Positions 1 to 11,907 of a stretch of 64,000 nucleotides of DNA are shown here, in pieces. The stretch comes from Hericium rajendrae (Eukaryota; Basidiomycota; Agaricomycetes; Russulales; Hericiaceae). The notes beneath the pieces are model-generated. The model was not told the DNA's origin. It did not search any database and worked only from the letters and a program-made list of their open reading frames with translations. The first letter of the stretch is position 1, and each line of letters opens with the position of its first letter. The translations under genes and the position numbers were made by a program. The stretch lies in NCBI GenBank assembly GCA_033439255.1, contig CM065878.1:3038001-3102000 (forward strand), given 5' to 3'.

Positions 1-3000
1 CGAGTTCTGAGTTTGATTACTCACCTGAGTGGAGTTCTGAAGCATTGCGAAGATATCCTCCATCGTCCTGCCTTCGGTCTGGAAATCATTCATACCACCC
101 ATTTCACCACGCTGGTGCGCGAGTGGCGATGGCGACGTCTGGGCATGGATGCCCTGTGTTTTCGGCATCGCGGTCGTCTGCATTTCTCGTGGCTTGCCGT
201 CAAAGAACTTGGCAAAGCGACTGCCTCTCGCCCGAGGGTCGACAGGGCCGCCGAGACCATTTCCAGAGAGACCAGACTCGAATGACGGACTTTGGCTGCC
301 AAGCGAAAAGCTTGTTTGCATGCCAAGGTTGTTGCCGCCGACATCAGAGTACGCGTTGGCTTGGTCGTTGAGCTGGCCGCGTTCGTTCATCAAAACCCCT
401 GTCTGACGCCGCAGAATCTCCTGTTGGATGAGCGCTTCTCTTTCTTCCGGAGTATATGTGGTGCGCAGCTGCTGTTCAAAGGGAGAGAAGTCCCGCTGAG
501 ATCGTGATGGGTCAGCCCTCATTTGAGCGAGAATCTCTGCATCTGAGCGGGAGTCGGGAGAGAAGGGGCTAGACACTACAGGTTGCAGTCCCGGATGCTG
601 TTGTTGAGCCGACGGAGGTCCACCAAGTACAGAGCTCTTCGCACTATTGGAGGTAGCAGAAGGCGTGCGAGAACCGAAGGCAAGAAGGCGCGAGCCAGGC
701 GGAGGGTTGAATTGCGCCGGAACAGGAGACTTGATAAGGCCGGTCGGGTTTCGCTCCAAAGACGGGCTCTGAAGGGGGCATCGGTCGGCGAAGGGTTGGG
801 GAAAAAGCGAGAGCCAGTCGGCTTAGGAAGGTCAAACGATGGGGTGGTAGGTTTGCCAGAAGCAGAGATAGCATCGATAGATGCAGAGGGGGTAATGAGA
901 GAAAGCAGAGACCGAGAGCCATCCGGTGGTGCTTGAGCGAATGGAGGCGCCGTGCCGGGGGCGTTTGGTGAATTCATGGATGACGCTGAAGATGCATGTT
1001 GCGAGAAGGCGATAGAGGATTCAGAATCAAGGGCACTCAAGGGTGCGGATAACACTTTGGAAAGGACGAAGAATCAGCAGGAGAACTTAAAGCGTGAAAA
1101 GTATAAACCACTCACCGTTGGTCGCGGTGCCTCCAAGAACATCGGTAGCAACGCCTGACATTGGCGACTCCCCAGCGATATCTGACCGGCTGTCACTGCG
1201 TTTTTTATCCTCCTCTCTCTTCATCATCATCTTGAACAACTGGATTTCATCCATCTGGTTACCCATCGGCATGGTGGAAGAGCCAGCTTCGCCTTGCTGT
1301 ACCACTGGACTGTCAAGGTCGGATTTGTTGCGCGATTCGTCTGCTGCCTTCTCCTTCTCCTTCTCCTTCTGCTCCTTTCCTTCATGCCTTTCTTCCACGC
1401 CTGTATACCGTCCAGCTCACCGTCAGAGGTTTTCCCACCAAGAATGCCACCTGAAGCACCGCTGGGAACGTAGGTGTCCATCCACGCCGGCTCCTTCTCC
1501 CCTCTGTCTCGGTCCCGACGCTCCGTCCTGCCCTTGCCCTCGTCGCCGCTATCATCGCGCTTGTCACGGCCACCTCCGCGCTTCGGACGACCGTCGCGTT
1601 CATCTAGAGCCCAGCGGTCGCGCGGACGGTCGGATTCCCAGTTACTCTCCGACCTCTCTCCTCTCCCAGGTCTCTCCCTATCTCCTCGTTCCTTATCCCG
1701 AAGCTCACGATCCCGAAGCTCCCGACGAGCGGCCAGCCTCTCGTCCCGTCGTCCATCGTCCCGCCAGCGCCGTGAGTCGTCGGGGCTCTCTCGGTCGTTG
1801 TCCTTGTCACGACGAAGATGATCATCTCTGTTGCGGCGATAGTCGTCGCGGTCACGGTCCCAGTCGTCGCGGTCGCGATCTCGTCGAAGACTCGGCGAAG
1901 GGTCACGTCGGGATCTTGAACTGTCTCGGACACGGGAGCGAGGTCTATCGCGGTCTTCTCGATCCCTTCTGGAGATGTCAGAGCCTGTAAAAATGAACAA
2001 GGTCAGGGCGGGCCAGTAAGAGGCGGCGGACAAGGAGATCTCGACAGCTTGAAGTCAACTCACGGTCTTCGCGTCCTATGCCGTTGGTGTCAGATAGAGT
2101 GAAAGTATGGCTATCTATATTGCAACTCACCTCGTCGCCAATCTTCACTTGATTCACCAGGCTTCCGCCTTGTAGTTTCCCTTCCGTCAGCCCTCCGATT
2201 TGATGCAGTAGTTAATGAGCCTTGACTCAATCTGCTTGTTCCAGCGGTCAGATGAGGGGCAGAATCTCTCTCCCTCCTTAGGCCATTGGAACTGGGAGGC
2301 ATAGAGAGACGGTCGCGATCGTATTTGTCAGATAGCTAAAGCAACAGGCTGTTAGTCCAAGAGACTGTCAATAACTCATCGACTTACACTTCGCAGCCTC
2401 TCCTGGCCGTCACGGTCTCTACTGTCCCGATCCTTGTCTTTTTCGCCATCCTTCTCCCGATCTCGGTCGTTACTTCGGATGGATTGATGCTTGAAATTGC
2501 CCATTTGAGACGGTTGGGAGAGTGCAGATCGAAAAGGAGCTCGCGGAGGAGGTTCAGCTACATAGAAACAGTCAGAGAATATAGAGTGTATATCGGACAA
2601 ACCTACCTCCATCCTCTTGGTCTCGTCGGAAGCTATATGGCGTCAGCGTTAGAACGAAGTTTGAAGGAACGGGATGAAGATGACTCACCGTCTATCTCTT
2701 GTTGTCGTTGATGCAGCAGACGGTTCTGCATCTTTCTTGTTGTTACTTTGCTCGTTCCAATCTCTATAGTAGATGACGTGAAGAAGGGCTCGGCTGTGGT
2801 GACTGAAAACGCACCCAAACCAATCTTTGAGCACAGGCATTCCCTCGGGCAGCGTTACTAGGGGAGATTTAGAGAGGAGGAGAAGCTGTTCTTGAGTGTA
2901 GGATATGAAAGGGTGTGGTGTGGTGTCGGACGGGGTTGTTTGGACTGCAGGCTCGTCCTGCAAGGCGAGTTTTTCCATGGCGTCGACGACATTATCGGCG

Positions 3001-3074
3001 GTGCCATCTGATGCGGTTGACAAATGAGAATCTCCTGAGGCGGTATTGGGGGTGTTGAGCTGGTCTGAAGGCAT
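1..3074 (-). CDS. eIF4E-binding / 4E-T-like protein, 3' end outside window
   Basis: Translational regulator predicted to bind the cap-binding factor eIF4E. The start is the ATG opening MPSDQLNTP. About 40-45 residues in lies YTQEQLLLL, which fits the canonical eIF4E-binding motif YxxxxL-phi, followed by a conserved-looking LKDWFGDWNEQ spanning the first intron. Several short exons follow. A long tract of alternating Arg-Asp/Arg-Glu dipeptides (about 1500-2030) leads into EPAWMDTYVPSG and GELDGIQAWKKGMKE, and near the left edge GSRFAKFFDGK; these resemble the 4E-T/Cup family. The last visible exon ends at 25 on a gtgagt donor, so the gene continues off the window. The frame breaks near 775 in a run of five C; one more C would join the two halves. 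The family call rests on the motif and general resemblance. Confidence 0.65.
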
Positions 3075-3140
3075 GTTTGAGGTGGAAGGGAAGGTCGGGC
3101 AGGAGAAGAGGAGATCGAGGACGGTAGCCTTGAGCAAGTG

Positions 3141-3708
3141 CGGGACTTGAACTGGTCATGTTGCCCGGAAATAGCCACGGCAATCCGCCTCTCCTCGTTC
3201 CCCACATGTCCCACCACCTCACCCTCAAGCACTTTATCCTCCGCCATCAGGTCCTCAGTCTCTATCGAAGTGCCATCCATGCCTCACGTTGTGAGTCAAC
3301 ATACTCTTCTTCTGCCAAATGGTGCTCATTCACGTCCTCCAGCAATTCCGGACAAGTCCGCAAGGAAAGAGACCATCGCATGGATTCGGGCAGAGTTCGA
3401 GAGAAATAGACATATTCAGGATTTGGTACATCTACAATGCACATCTTCGCACCCGTATTGATTTGTTCAATCCCACAGAAACTCATTGAGGCTCAGCTAT
3501 CGTCTGGTCGTCGAGAAATAAGGCAGTTCTTTCCGGCAGTACCACCAAGATCACGCAAACTTTGACTTGGACCATTCAGAACATGGCCCTGGAATACGAC
3601 ACTCACACAATCGTCATTTGGACCATCGATCGTGAGTCTGTTGAAGAGCCCCGAGAAATCCCCTAGCGTAAGCCTTTCTTCATGGAACAGCGTTCTCGGT
3701 GCATACAA
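3141..3708 (-). CDS. Possible small uncharacterised gene upstream of the 4E-binding gene
   Basis: Weak candidate. Two stretches in one frame (3708-3493 and 3486-3262) are separated only by a TGA. The second holds VPNPEYVYFSRTLPESMRW and an acidic segment, and appears to continue after a one-base frame break near 3285 as MDGTSIETEDLMAEDKV and on to about 3150. Composition looks protein-like, with balanced acidic and hydrophobic residues, but no domain is recognised. It may instead be 5' leader of the neighbouring gene or a decayed gene. Between 3709 and 4323 I see nothing clearly coding; a short plus-strand ORF at 3973-4224 is unsupported. Confidence 0.25.
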
Positions 3709-4323
3709 TGTACTGAGATAGACCGTGTTTACCCTCGTTAGCCACCAATGTCCTACACACTCGTTTCTTATGCGTTTGTTTCAAGGCACCCGTCATGCAT
3801 CGGAAATCGTCACCAGTCATCAAGCATTGGCCTACTTATCGCCTCTCTGTACATCTCGTGCCTATGCTTTGACTGACACCGGGGTCCTGTGAGCCTGCGC
3901 CGCAGTCTCTTCAGCAACGAAGGAAGAGAAGGATTGCTTCCCAACCCATCGTTAGGTTCGTAGATACCAACAATGTCAGAGATTCCTATCCGCAGCAAAA
4001 TTATTTATGTTCGGCGGCATGCTATCCTCGGTTTTAGAAGTTCTTGGAACAGAGCGCGTCTCGTTGACGCAAACGTGCGCCTTTTGAAGATCGCGACATG
4101 TACAGCATCTCCTCATTTGTATCTGCAGACATCTGCGGATCTGATCATTGCCCTTCTATCGCCGGAAGAGGGTAATTGGCCTTCTTGTCAAGCGCTCGTT
4201 CGTGCTTTTAAAGACGACAACTAAGATAGCTCAAGTCCTTCTCATCGTCCGCCGCGCGGCCTTTCTCATGTCAGTACTTGTGTATCCTCAGCGAAATTTG
4301 CGCTCACCCTATAATTTTACAGC

Positions 4324-7300
4324 ATGGAGATTTTCATGACCGATATTCACCCAGTGACGACCAAGTTGCAGCTGCAGGTAGAGATTGGGCGCGTTCTACA
4401 TCAGTCACCGTATTCGCGTTATCAGCTGAATCCAATCAACTTTGAGATATTTCTCTTCCCGCCGAAAGGTGCTCTCGCGCGTACTCGTGCTGCTCATGCT
4501 GGCATTGGTGCTCTCACACTACCTCGGGAGGATGTAGGCCAGTTATTCTTGCGAGAGTACGGTCTCCAGCCAGTCAAGTCTATCTTCGTGGAAGGGAAGC
4601 GGATCAAATTTGCACTCAGCAGAAACCCTCCGAGAGCCCATATCGTGGAGAATCTCAGACGGTTGCCGTATCTTCATCCTGAAGCAGTGCAAGAGAAGGA
4701 AGCTCTTCAGCAGGAATTCCGCTCCACAACTCTCGGCATCCAGGTTCTGCAGTTTGGCTGGGAGTCTCGCGACGGTGTTTTCTCCGTAGAGTGGGAAAAG
4801 ATTTTTCAGGACGACTGCACCCTTCTGTTTTCGGACGAGAAGAGAGAGATTCGTGTCGAAATCTTACAGGATCCCGACACATCACGCTCGGTCGTTATCC
4901 CTCTTGCGCGCATTCAATGGTCTGCCACCGGCCATGATGAAGACCGTGGTCCTGTGATTTTTATATCCCTGAACTCCCCTCCCAACTTCGAGCTTAAAGC
5001 CTCGGCCTTCAGTCGCATATTATCGATTTTTGGAGACCTTTTGGGAGACAAAGACAGGCGGGAGAGAGACTGTTCCCTTTACCCCAGCGATGCAGATCAC
5101 ATTCGCACACTACCCTTCACGTCCATCGCCATACGCCTCGTAACCAAGTCGGATCGCGATCTCACAGATTTTACTGCGCTTTGTAGGAAAAGTCACATCT
5201 ATACCCCGAAAATTATGTTCATAAAGCGGAGCATCGTAACATCTTCTCACAGCGCAATATGGACAGGTTTGAGAAATGGTTGGGTAGCATTCCTTTTCCG
5301 GTGGCCTTTCAACTCGAATCTCTGCTACGGCTCCTTGTGGTGGATGTCGTAGAGCTGCTCGGCACCCGGGCCCAATTGCAACACATCTTAAACACCAGAG
5401 GTCCCGCACATGTTGCTGCACTTCTTCGCTCGATTGCTGTGGAGCTCAAGGACAATTCCGGAGATTCAAATTCGCAAGAGACATTCGACCAGATGCTCAT
5501 TCGCATCAATGACGATTTCTCCGTTGCAGCTGTTGCTCCGCCTCGGAATCCATTGGACGGTGTCTTTGACTGTTTCCACGTAGCGGCTTCTCCGACTACA
5601 ATGGCACTCAGTGGCCCTCTACCAGAACGCTCGAACCGTATCATGCGCGCGTACGCCAATCATCACGACAGTTTCCTACGCGTCAGCTTTGTCGAGGAGA
5701 ACCATCTCCAGTTCCAATCGGACCGCGACATCGACACCAATACTTTCATTGATAGGTTCATTCGACGCATTCTTCATGAGCCATTTCACGTCGCGGGCCG
5801 CGACTTCCATTTTCTAGCTTATTCACAATCTGCCTTGAAGTCCCACACGGTCTGGTTCGTGAAGGACTTCGTCGATGATGATGGTACGAGGATCAATGCC
5901 GCAGAAATTATACGTCGCCTCGGCAATTTCAATAACCTGCCATTTGACCCCCATTTGATGTACTGTCCCGCTCGATATGGCGCCCGGATTTCGCAGGCAT
6001 TTACAGCTACCGACGCTTCCGTCCGAGCGCCGTTGGAAGAGATCTTCACGCTGGACGACATCAAGACCGCAGATGATAAATGGTGCTTCACAGATGGCGT
6101 CGGCACGATGTCTCTGCAACTGGCTCGGAACGTCTGGCGCGAGCTCCGGAAGAGCGGTAAACGCTCTACTCGCCGTGCTACGCATACGCCGCGGGCATTC
6201 CAAGTCCGCTTCATGGGGTCCAAGGGAATGTTGAGTGTCGACTACAAACTGTCCGGTCGAGCTATCTGCCTAAGGCCATCTATGATCAAATTTGAGAGTC
6301 CGGACTCGCTGGAGATCGAGGTCGCGCAGGCGTTCTATCGTCCAGGCCGATACTATCTCAATCGTCCTTTGATCATGATCCTAGAGAACCTCGGCATCCG
6401 CTACGAGGTCTTTGAGGATCTGCAGAGAGCTGCGGTCCAAGATGTCGAACGTTCGACTGAATCGTTCACCCACGCTGCGACGATGCTTGAGCAGTATGGT
6501 CTCGGGACGTCCTTTCGCCTGCCATCTGTCCTTCTCAGTCTTGCAAAGCTCGGTTTATCTCCACCTCAGCATGATTATTTTTACCAACAGATGCTGGAAT
6601 TTGCGATCCACCATATTCTGCGGGATTTGAAGCACCACGCTCGGATACCCGTGCCCAACGGTTATACTCTGGTGGGGGTGGCGGATATCCACGGATATTT
6701 GAAAGAAGGGGAAATCTTCGCTTGCGTTTCAGGTCCGGAGTTAGGGATGAAGTCTTATTTGCAGGGGCCGACGTTGGTGTCGCGCTCGCCCACCATACAT
6801 CCCGGAGATGTTCAGGTCGTGAATGCTATTGGGCCGCCACCGCCTGGTTCCCCTTTCGCAAGAGAGGGTCTGCAGGATACCCTCGTGTTCTCCACCAAAG
6901 GTACGCGCACTCATTGAATTCGTTTTTCTTTCGCTGACATTTAGCTGCACTTGTCGTAGGGTCAAGGCCTTTGCCTTCATTTCTTGGTGGTGGTGATCTG
7001 GATGGTGACACCTACAATGTCACCACAATGAAGGAGATGATCCCGGTGCGGAATTACCAACCGGCCGCCTATGATCCTGCGCCAAAGAAGCTCCTGAATC
7101 GACTGTCCACTATGGCCGATGTGGCCGACTTTGTTGCTGACTACGTGGTCAACGACGTGAGCAGTCGATGCTATCCTACTTCACCTAAAGTTGATCACTG
7201 ACAATCACCGATTGCAGGTCCTCGGGCTTGTCGCAAGCACATGGCTCATGATTGCTGATCAGAGCAAAAGGGATCTTCGATCCAGATTGCCTTACGCTGG

Positions 7301-8071
7301 GACAGCTGCATTCAGATGCTGTCGACTACCCAAAGAGTGGGCAGCCTGTCGCGCAGCAGAAGATCCCGAGGCTCCAGTTCAAGGCGAAACCGGATTGGAG
7401 TGCCCCCGAGACGGTTGATTTGAACAGGACGGCTGAATACTATCAGAGCACACGCGCTATCGGGCGACTCTTCCGCGACATCGACCTTGCTACGCTGAAA
7501 CCCATCAAGGCGACCAGTCGAACACGGCGGCGTCAGCTCCGGGTCCAAGAAGACAGCACGCTCGACGACATTTTTGCGAAGCTATGCCTGAGCGATACAG
7601 AGGGCGACGATCCTCTCTATGCAGCCGTTCAACAGCGCGTGTCGGAATACATCGAAACAGATCCGCACACCAGTTCTGTCAATCCTGCGGCCGATCTGTT
7701 GGCCAGGTATGCCGTGGATTTGCAGTCCATATGCTCCATCAATGCGTTACAGCGCCACCCATCCGCTACCTTGTCGGAGGAAGAAGCCATCATTGGGACG
7801 ATCGTGGCCAAATGCCCGCAGAAGCGTCGGCGTCGGATGCCGTGGCGACTCTTCGCGAACAAACTAGTATGCTTGTGAAAGAGGTCCGAAGAGCCATTGC
7901 CGGGGACGATGATACATCCACGACAGCTGGCTGCAGGGTGCATGGGCAGCATGGAGGGTGTCACGGGCAGAGGCTGAGTTCTTTGGATCGAAGAGCTTCG
8001 GGTGGATCGCTCTTGGGGAGATATTCGATGCCATCAGGGCGATCGAGGGAGAATACGTTCATGACATGTGA
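4324..8071 (+). CDS. RNA-dependent RNA polymerase, RNAi type (QDE-1/RDR family)
   Basis: Cellular RNA-dependent RNA polymerase that makes double-stranded RNA for silencing; not viral. The start MEIFMTDI matches the usual N-terminal MEIFM-type opening of basidiomycete homologues, followed by an RRM-like region. The RdRP core spans about 5.9-7.6 kb: CFTDGVGTMS, FQVRFMGSKGMLSVDYKL, then the catalytic GGGDLDGD (DxDGD codons at 6995-7009), just after a short intron. Downstream are DFVADYVVNDV, LGLVASTWLMIADQS and LHSDAVDYPKSGQPV, all typical of the family. The C-terminus ends ALGEIFDAIRAIEGEY. The frame breaks near 5207, 7268, 7840 and 7908; all flanking segments are conserved. Assembly error is likely, but this gene has the most breaks within recognised conserved segments, so real decay is possible. 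Confidence 0.9.
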
Positions 8072-8216
8072 GAAGAGGGCTGCCGACTGACAGATATCCC
8101 GCTGTAAAAGATTTCAATGCTATACATACAATACGAAATGGTTCATCTCTCGATACATGAATAAAGCGTAACAATGGAGAACACCGTGCAAAGTTGCTTC
8201 ATGACTAGAACAAAGC

Positions 8217-8831
8217 TCACGTCTGACGGAGCACTGTTCGGTCCGTAAGTAAGTGTCACCAGAGCAAGGATCTTGTTACTCACTCAGAATTACAGAATCG
8301 CCCCTATATCGTGAAAAAAGGAAAATCAGCTCGTACGTCGTGCCAGGATGAAATCCGGTAGGTACGAACCGTAGGAACATTTTACTGATGAAACGATCCT
8401 TGTTTACGGGCTTTTTGTTTTTGCCCTTCGGCGTCTCAGTCCACATCTAACAGATCCAATGAGGACGCAGTTCAATCAGTAAGCATAACAAGACGCACCT
8501 CCTTCACGTTCTCCAGCACCTTTATACATTGATGTCAGCGTCACAACGTGTTCTACATGATAAAGAACTCGAACGCACCATGTTGCTATGTCTGTCGAAT
8601 GCCTTCACTCGGGCAAGCAATTTTTTGTTGTTACGCAATGAGATGAGGACCTGCGTATGATTCCTCACGGCTTGCTGCAGCACCGACAAGGGCCCTTGGC
8701 TGATCTCGTGTTCTTCCAGTTGACGAAGCTGAGCCTCGTCGAGCTCCGATTTGGGGACGTGAACGTATTGACTGCGGGGAAAAGATAAGTCCCAAAAGAC
8801 AGTTGTCGATGTTCATATCCACATACCTCAT
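8217..8831 (-). CDS. SMD2: Small nuclear ribonucleoprotein SmD2
   Basis: Core Sm-ring subunit of the U1, U2, U4 and U5 snRNPs; nuclear, needed for pre-mRNA splicing. Conserved segments are [54 protein letters not shown] in other species reading here as FDRHSNM plus VLENVKEMW, then [19 protein letters not shown] derive six exons: 8827-8831, 8579-8771, 8499-8519, 8370-8446, 8284-8303 and 8217-8233. They total 333 nt, exactly 110 codons plus stop, the usual family length. The last 17-nt exon gives the ending VILMLRQT, matching the family's VIVVLRN-type tail. The start codon sits in a 5-nt exon (ATGAG). It is divergent from NOP7 with 243 bp between starts. No frame breaks. Confidence 0.93.
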
Positions 8832-9074
8832 TTTGGTGAAATCTGGAAGGCCAAGATGCCGTCGAGATTGGAGCTGGGAATCGTTGAGAGAGGCAGCTGC
8901 AACGCGGCACGTTTGAGGTCGATTGTGGCTGTGCCCAATATTGGCGAGGAAAAGTTTGGTCACGCGCATCCGCCATCCAATCCTGCAGAAACCTGAGAAA
9001 AGTTGCGTTCGCGCTACTTTTCCCTTCCACCACCCCTCAGTGTATCCTTTGTTGTATCCTTTTCATTCTTCGAG

Positions 9075-11165
9075 ATGGGACGTTTAAGAAAGAAGGGACA
9101 GGCTGGTGCCGCGAAGGCCTATGTTACGCGGTCTCTGGCCATCAAAAAACTGCAATGCTCGCTCGCGGATTTCAGGCGGTTGTGCATCCTCAAAGGTAAG
9201 GCCAAATATTCCGCTCCATAGCTTTCAAGTATTCATGCGATGGTAAGGCATCTTTCCTCGGGAACCGAGACACAGGAAAAAGGCGAACAAGGGATCATCC
9301 GCGCCGGCCTCGTTCTACTACACGAAGGACATTGCGTATTTGGCCCATGAGCCGGTGCTCAAGAAGTTGCGCGAGCACAAGGCGTTTGCTAAGCGGTTAT
9401 CCCGTGCTCTTGGACGAGCAGAATGGAGTAGCGCAAAGAGCCTTGAGGATAACAAGCCAGTGTATAAGTTGGACCACATTATCAAGGAGAGGTACGCGGT
9501 TGGTTTCCTTCGCTTGTTTACTGGTCTTGACCTCCGTGTTTAGATACCCAACGTTCGTCGATGCCGTCCGCGACATAGATGATGCCCTCTGCATGATATT
9601 CCTTTTCGCCTCGCTTCCCTCGAATGCTCGCGTCTCGCCCTCACTCATCGAGAATTGCTCTCGCCTCGCGGCGGAATGGCAGCTTTATGTTATGCATTCA
9701 CATTCGCTCAGAAAAGCTTTCTTTTCGATAAAGGGCGTCTACTACCAAGCCGAGGTTATGGATCAGACCGTGACATGGCTGGTACCATACCAGTTCACAC
9801 AACATGTAAGAATCTTTGTTTTTATTCACCGTATACATCTCGAGCTCAAGCCCGGCTCCTAGATCCCCTCCGATGTCGACGTTCGTGTGATGCTCACCTT
9901 CCTGGAGCTGTACCAGACGTTGCTCGGCTTCGTCTTCTTCAAACTCTACGCGGACGCAGGCCTCGTATACCCGCCTCCGATCGATGTCAAGAAGGAAGAG
10001 GCGGCGGCGGGCGTAGGTGCTTTCAGCCTGCAAGAGGCAAACTGTAGCGAGTCCGCGCCATCCACCAAAAAGACCTCAGTCGAGGTCGACGGAAAGAAAG
10101 TGTCCGGTAAAGACGTGCGACAGACGATCAAGTCGATCGTCTCGTCCACGGCTGCCGACGCCGATGCAGACATGCCTGTCGTCGATGCGACTGAGCAGGA
10201 AGCAGATGAAGAGTTCGTCGCGCATCCGTCCACCTCGAACCCCGAAGCCGCTGCGCTTCCGACACTCCACTCCCTCTCTTCCCTTCCGCAGTCCACGGCC
10301 ACAAAACTTTTCGCGCCATACACATTCTGGCTGTCACGCGAAACCTCACGGCCGATCTTCGAGTTCCTGGTGCGCGCATTCGGAGGGCGTATCGGCTGGC
10401 CGGCTTCGTCAGGTGGAGGCTCGCCGTTCGAAGAGGATGACGAGTCCATCACGCATGTCATCATCGATCGCCCGGTGGTCGAGCGTGCGAACGAGACGGC
10501 GGAGCAACGCGAGCGGCGGTTGCGACGGAAGTATATCCAGCCGCAGTGGGTGGTCGACTGCATCAACGCGGGCAAAATCTTGCTTGAAGAGACGTATGCG
10601 CAGGGCCAGACGCTTCCTCCCCATCTGAGTCCGTTCGGCGAGCGGACAGGTGCATACGACCCTATGGCCGGTCTCACCGAGGACGCGGAGATGGCAGAGG
10701 CGAGCGATGAGAGCGAAGTCGAGGAGGAGGAGGAAGCAGCGGATGAGGACGAGGAAGTCGACGAGGTTAAGGACAAGTCGAAGGTCGCTCGGAAGGTCGC
10801 GGCGGCGATTACTGACGACGCCGCCGCACTGCGCGCGGCAGAGTTGGAGGCCGAGGCGGCTGGCGTCGACTATGGTCTTTTCGAGAAGGAAGTTGCAAAA
10901 TCGCAGAAGAAGGCACAGAAGGCGAAGGTTGTCGAGACTGATATCGCGGAGACCGAGATGAACAAGATGATGATGAGCAACAAGCAGCGCAAGTTGTACG
11001 AGAAGATGAAGTACGGGAACAGGAAGCGGGAGACAGAGGTATGTCCTGCAGCTGGGTCGTGTCGCATTTTCCTAATCGTCCTCGTTTCATCTCCAGAACG
11101 CGAAGCTGGACGAACGGAGAAAGTCTCTACAAAAAGCTAAGAAGAAGCAAGAAAAGGCCAAATAG
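9075..11165 (+). CDS. NOP7: Pescadillo homologue, ribosome biogenesis factor
   Basis: Nucleolar component of the PeBoW/Nop7-Erb1-Ytm1 complex that matures the 60S subunit. The N-terminus [19 protein letters not shown] and [11 protein letters not shown] are near-diagnostic. The pescadillo domain continues with [19 protein letters not shown] and [20 protein letters not shown]-like sequence across short introns. A BRCT domain lies at about 10290-10620 ([20 protein letters not shown] ... [20 protein letters not shown]). A strongly acidic, then lysine-rich coiled tail ends [11 protein letters not shown]. Five or so short introns have consensus ends, and the frame is intact throughout. It shares its upstream region with SMD2, so an RNA-processing and a ribosome-assembly gene may be co-expressed. 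Confidence 0.95.
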
Positions 11166-11406
11166 AGGCTACAACATTTCCTATGGTACAGTGTGTTTAT
11201 CGGGCACGACCTAGCTGTGTCTAATACATCGTCGTATAGTATACTATGTGTTTCCAATTGTCCCAGTTACTTTGAAAACATGCGGAGCAGCGAGACCCTT
11301 TAGCCTCACTGAGAAAAGAAAAACCGAAGAGAAAAAAACTAGATATAATATGTCAGCGCGATGGTGCGGTCAAGCAGAAAGGGCGGCCGTACATCCACGT
11401 AAATGC

Positions 11407-11907
11407 TCATATATCACCGATTTCCCATGCTTCGAGTAAATCTGCCATTTCGTTTTGTAGGCCCGTCCAGGTCAAATTGGCATTGACGTTGAAGCCGAGG
11501 ATTTTGAGCTTGCGCAATGCCTCCCAGACCCAATTCTGGCAGTTCCAGGACGGGTCGTGTCGTGTGATGGGGACGTTGGCCAAAATATATTCTATCCGAC
11601 GTAGTTTGTGTCTAGGGATGGTCCCCACAGGAAAAGTGCCTCTCCAATTCTGAGAGGCACGAATGCCCTTGTTCGTCTGTCTATCGAAGGTGAAGGAATC
11701 GGTTCCGCCAATAAGTTGGTAGACGTATCCCCGTGGGTCTCGATGGGAACCAGAGGTCCGCAGCGTGATCTCCCAGTGCAAGGGGAGAATATCGCCTCGG
11801 GAATCTCTTCCGCGCCAAAGCTGCGTGACCTGGATCTCATAGTAATCCGGCTCGACGATGATCTCATCGTCTGACATTGCGTCGCTGTTCTTACGAACAA
11901 CAGTCAT
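11407..11907 (-). CDS. Small uncharacterised protein with LRAT-like His...Cys motif
   Basis: A 166-residue protein, intronless from the chosen ATG (MTVVRKNSDAM). An upstream in-frame extension to about 12012 includes a plausible intron and is probably leader. No catalogue family is certain. It resembles fungal proteins grouped as DUF6914-like. Visible features are LHWEITLR with His44, YVYQLIGG, and WNCQNWVWEALRKL with Cys123 near the C-terminus. A His before a Cys in an NCxxxV context recalls the circularly permuted papain-like folds (LRAT, NlpC/P60), so a thiol enzyme is conceivable; this is inference. No signal peptide or membrane segment. Divergent from the APH-like gene. Confidence 0.7.
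   Translation of the reverse strand: MTVVRKNSDAMSDDEIIVEPDYYEIQVTQLWRGRDSRGDILPLHWEITLRTSGSHRDPRGYVYQLIGGTDSFTFDRQTNKGIRASQNWRGTFPVGTIPRHKLRRIEYILANVPITRHDPSWNCQNWVWEALRKLKILGFNVNANLTWTGLQNEMADLLEAWEIGDI

Noticed and set aside
1094-1990. Long plus-strand open frame (298 codons) with Ser/Arg-rich overlapping frame
   Set aside because: It is the complement of the RD/RE-rich exons of the minus-strand 4E-binding gene; SR-like codons arise automatically from the repeat on the other strand.
4324-8071. Possibility that the RdRP is an integrated viral gene
   Set aside because: Length, introns, the DLDGD motif and the LHSDAVDYPKSG segment match the eukaryotic cellular RDR/QDE-1 family, not viral RdRPs.
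8276-8303. SmD2 ending in the sequence VILSE by reading through
   Set aside because: A consensus gtgagt donor and a downstream acceptor give VILMLRQT, which matches the conserved SmD2 tail and makes the total length exact.
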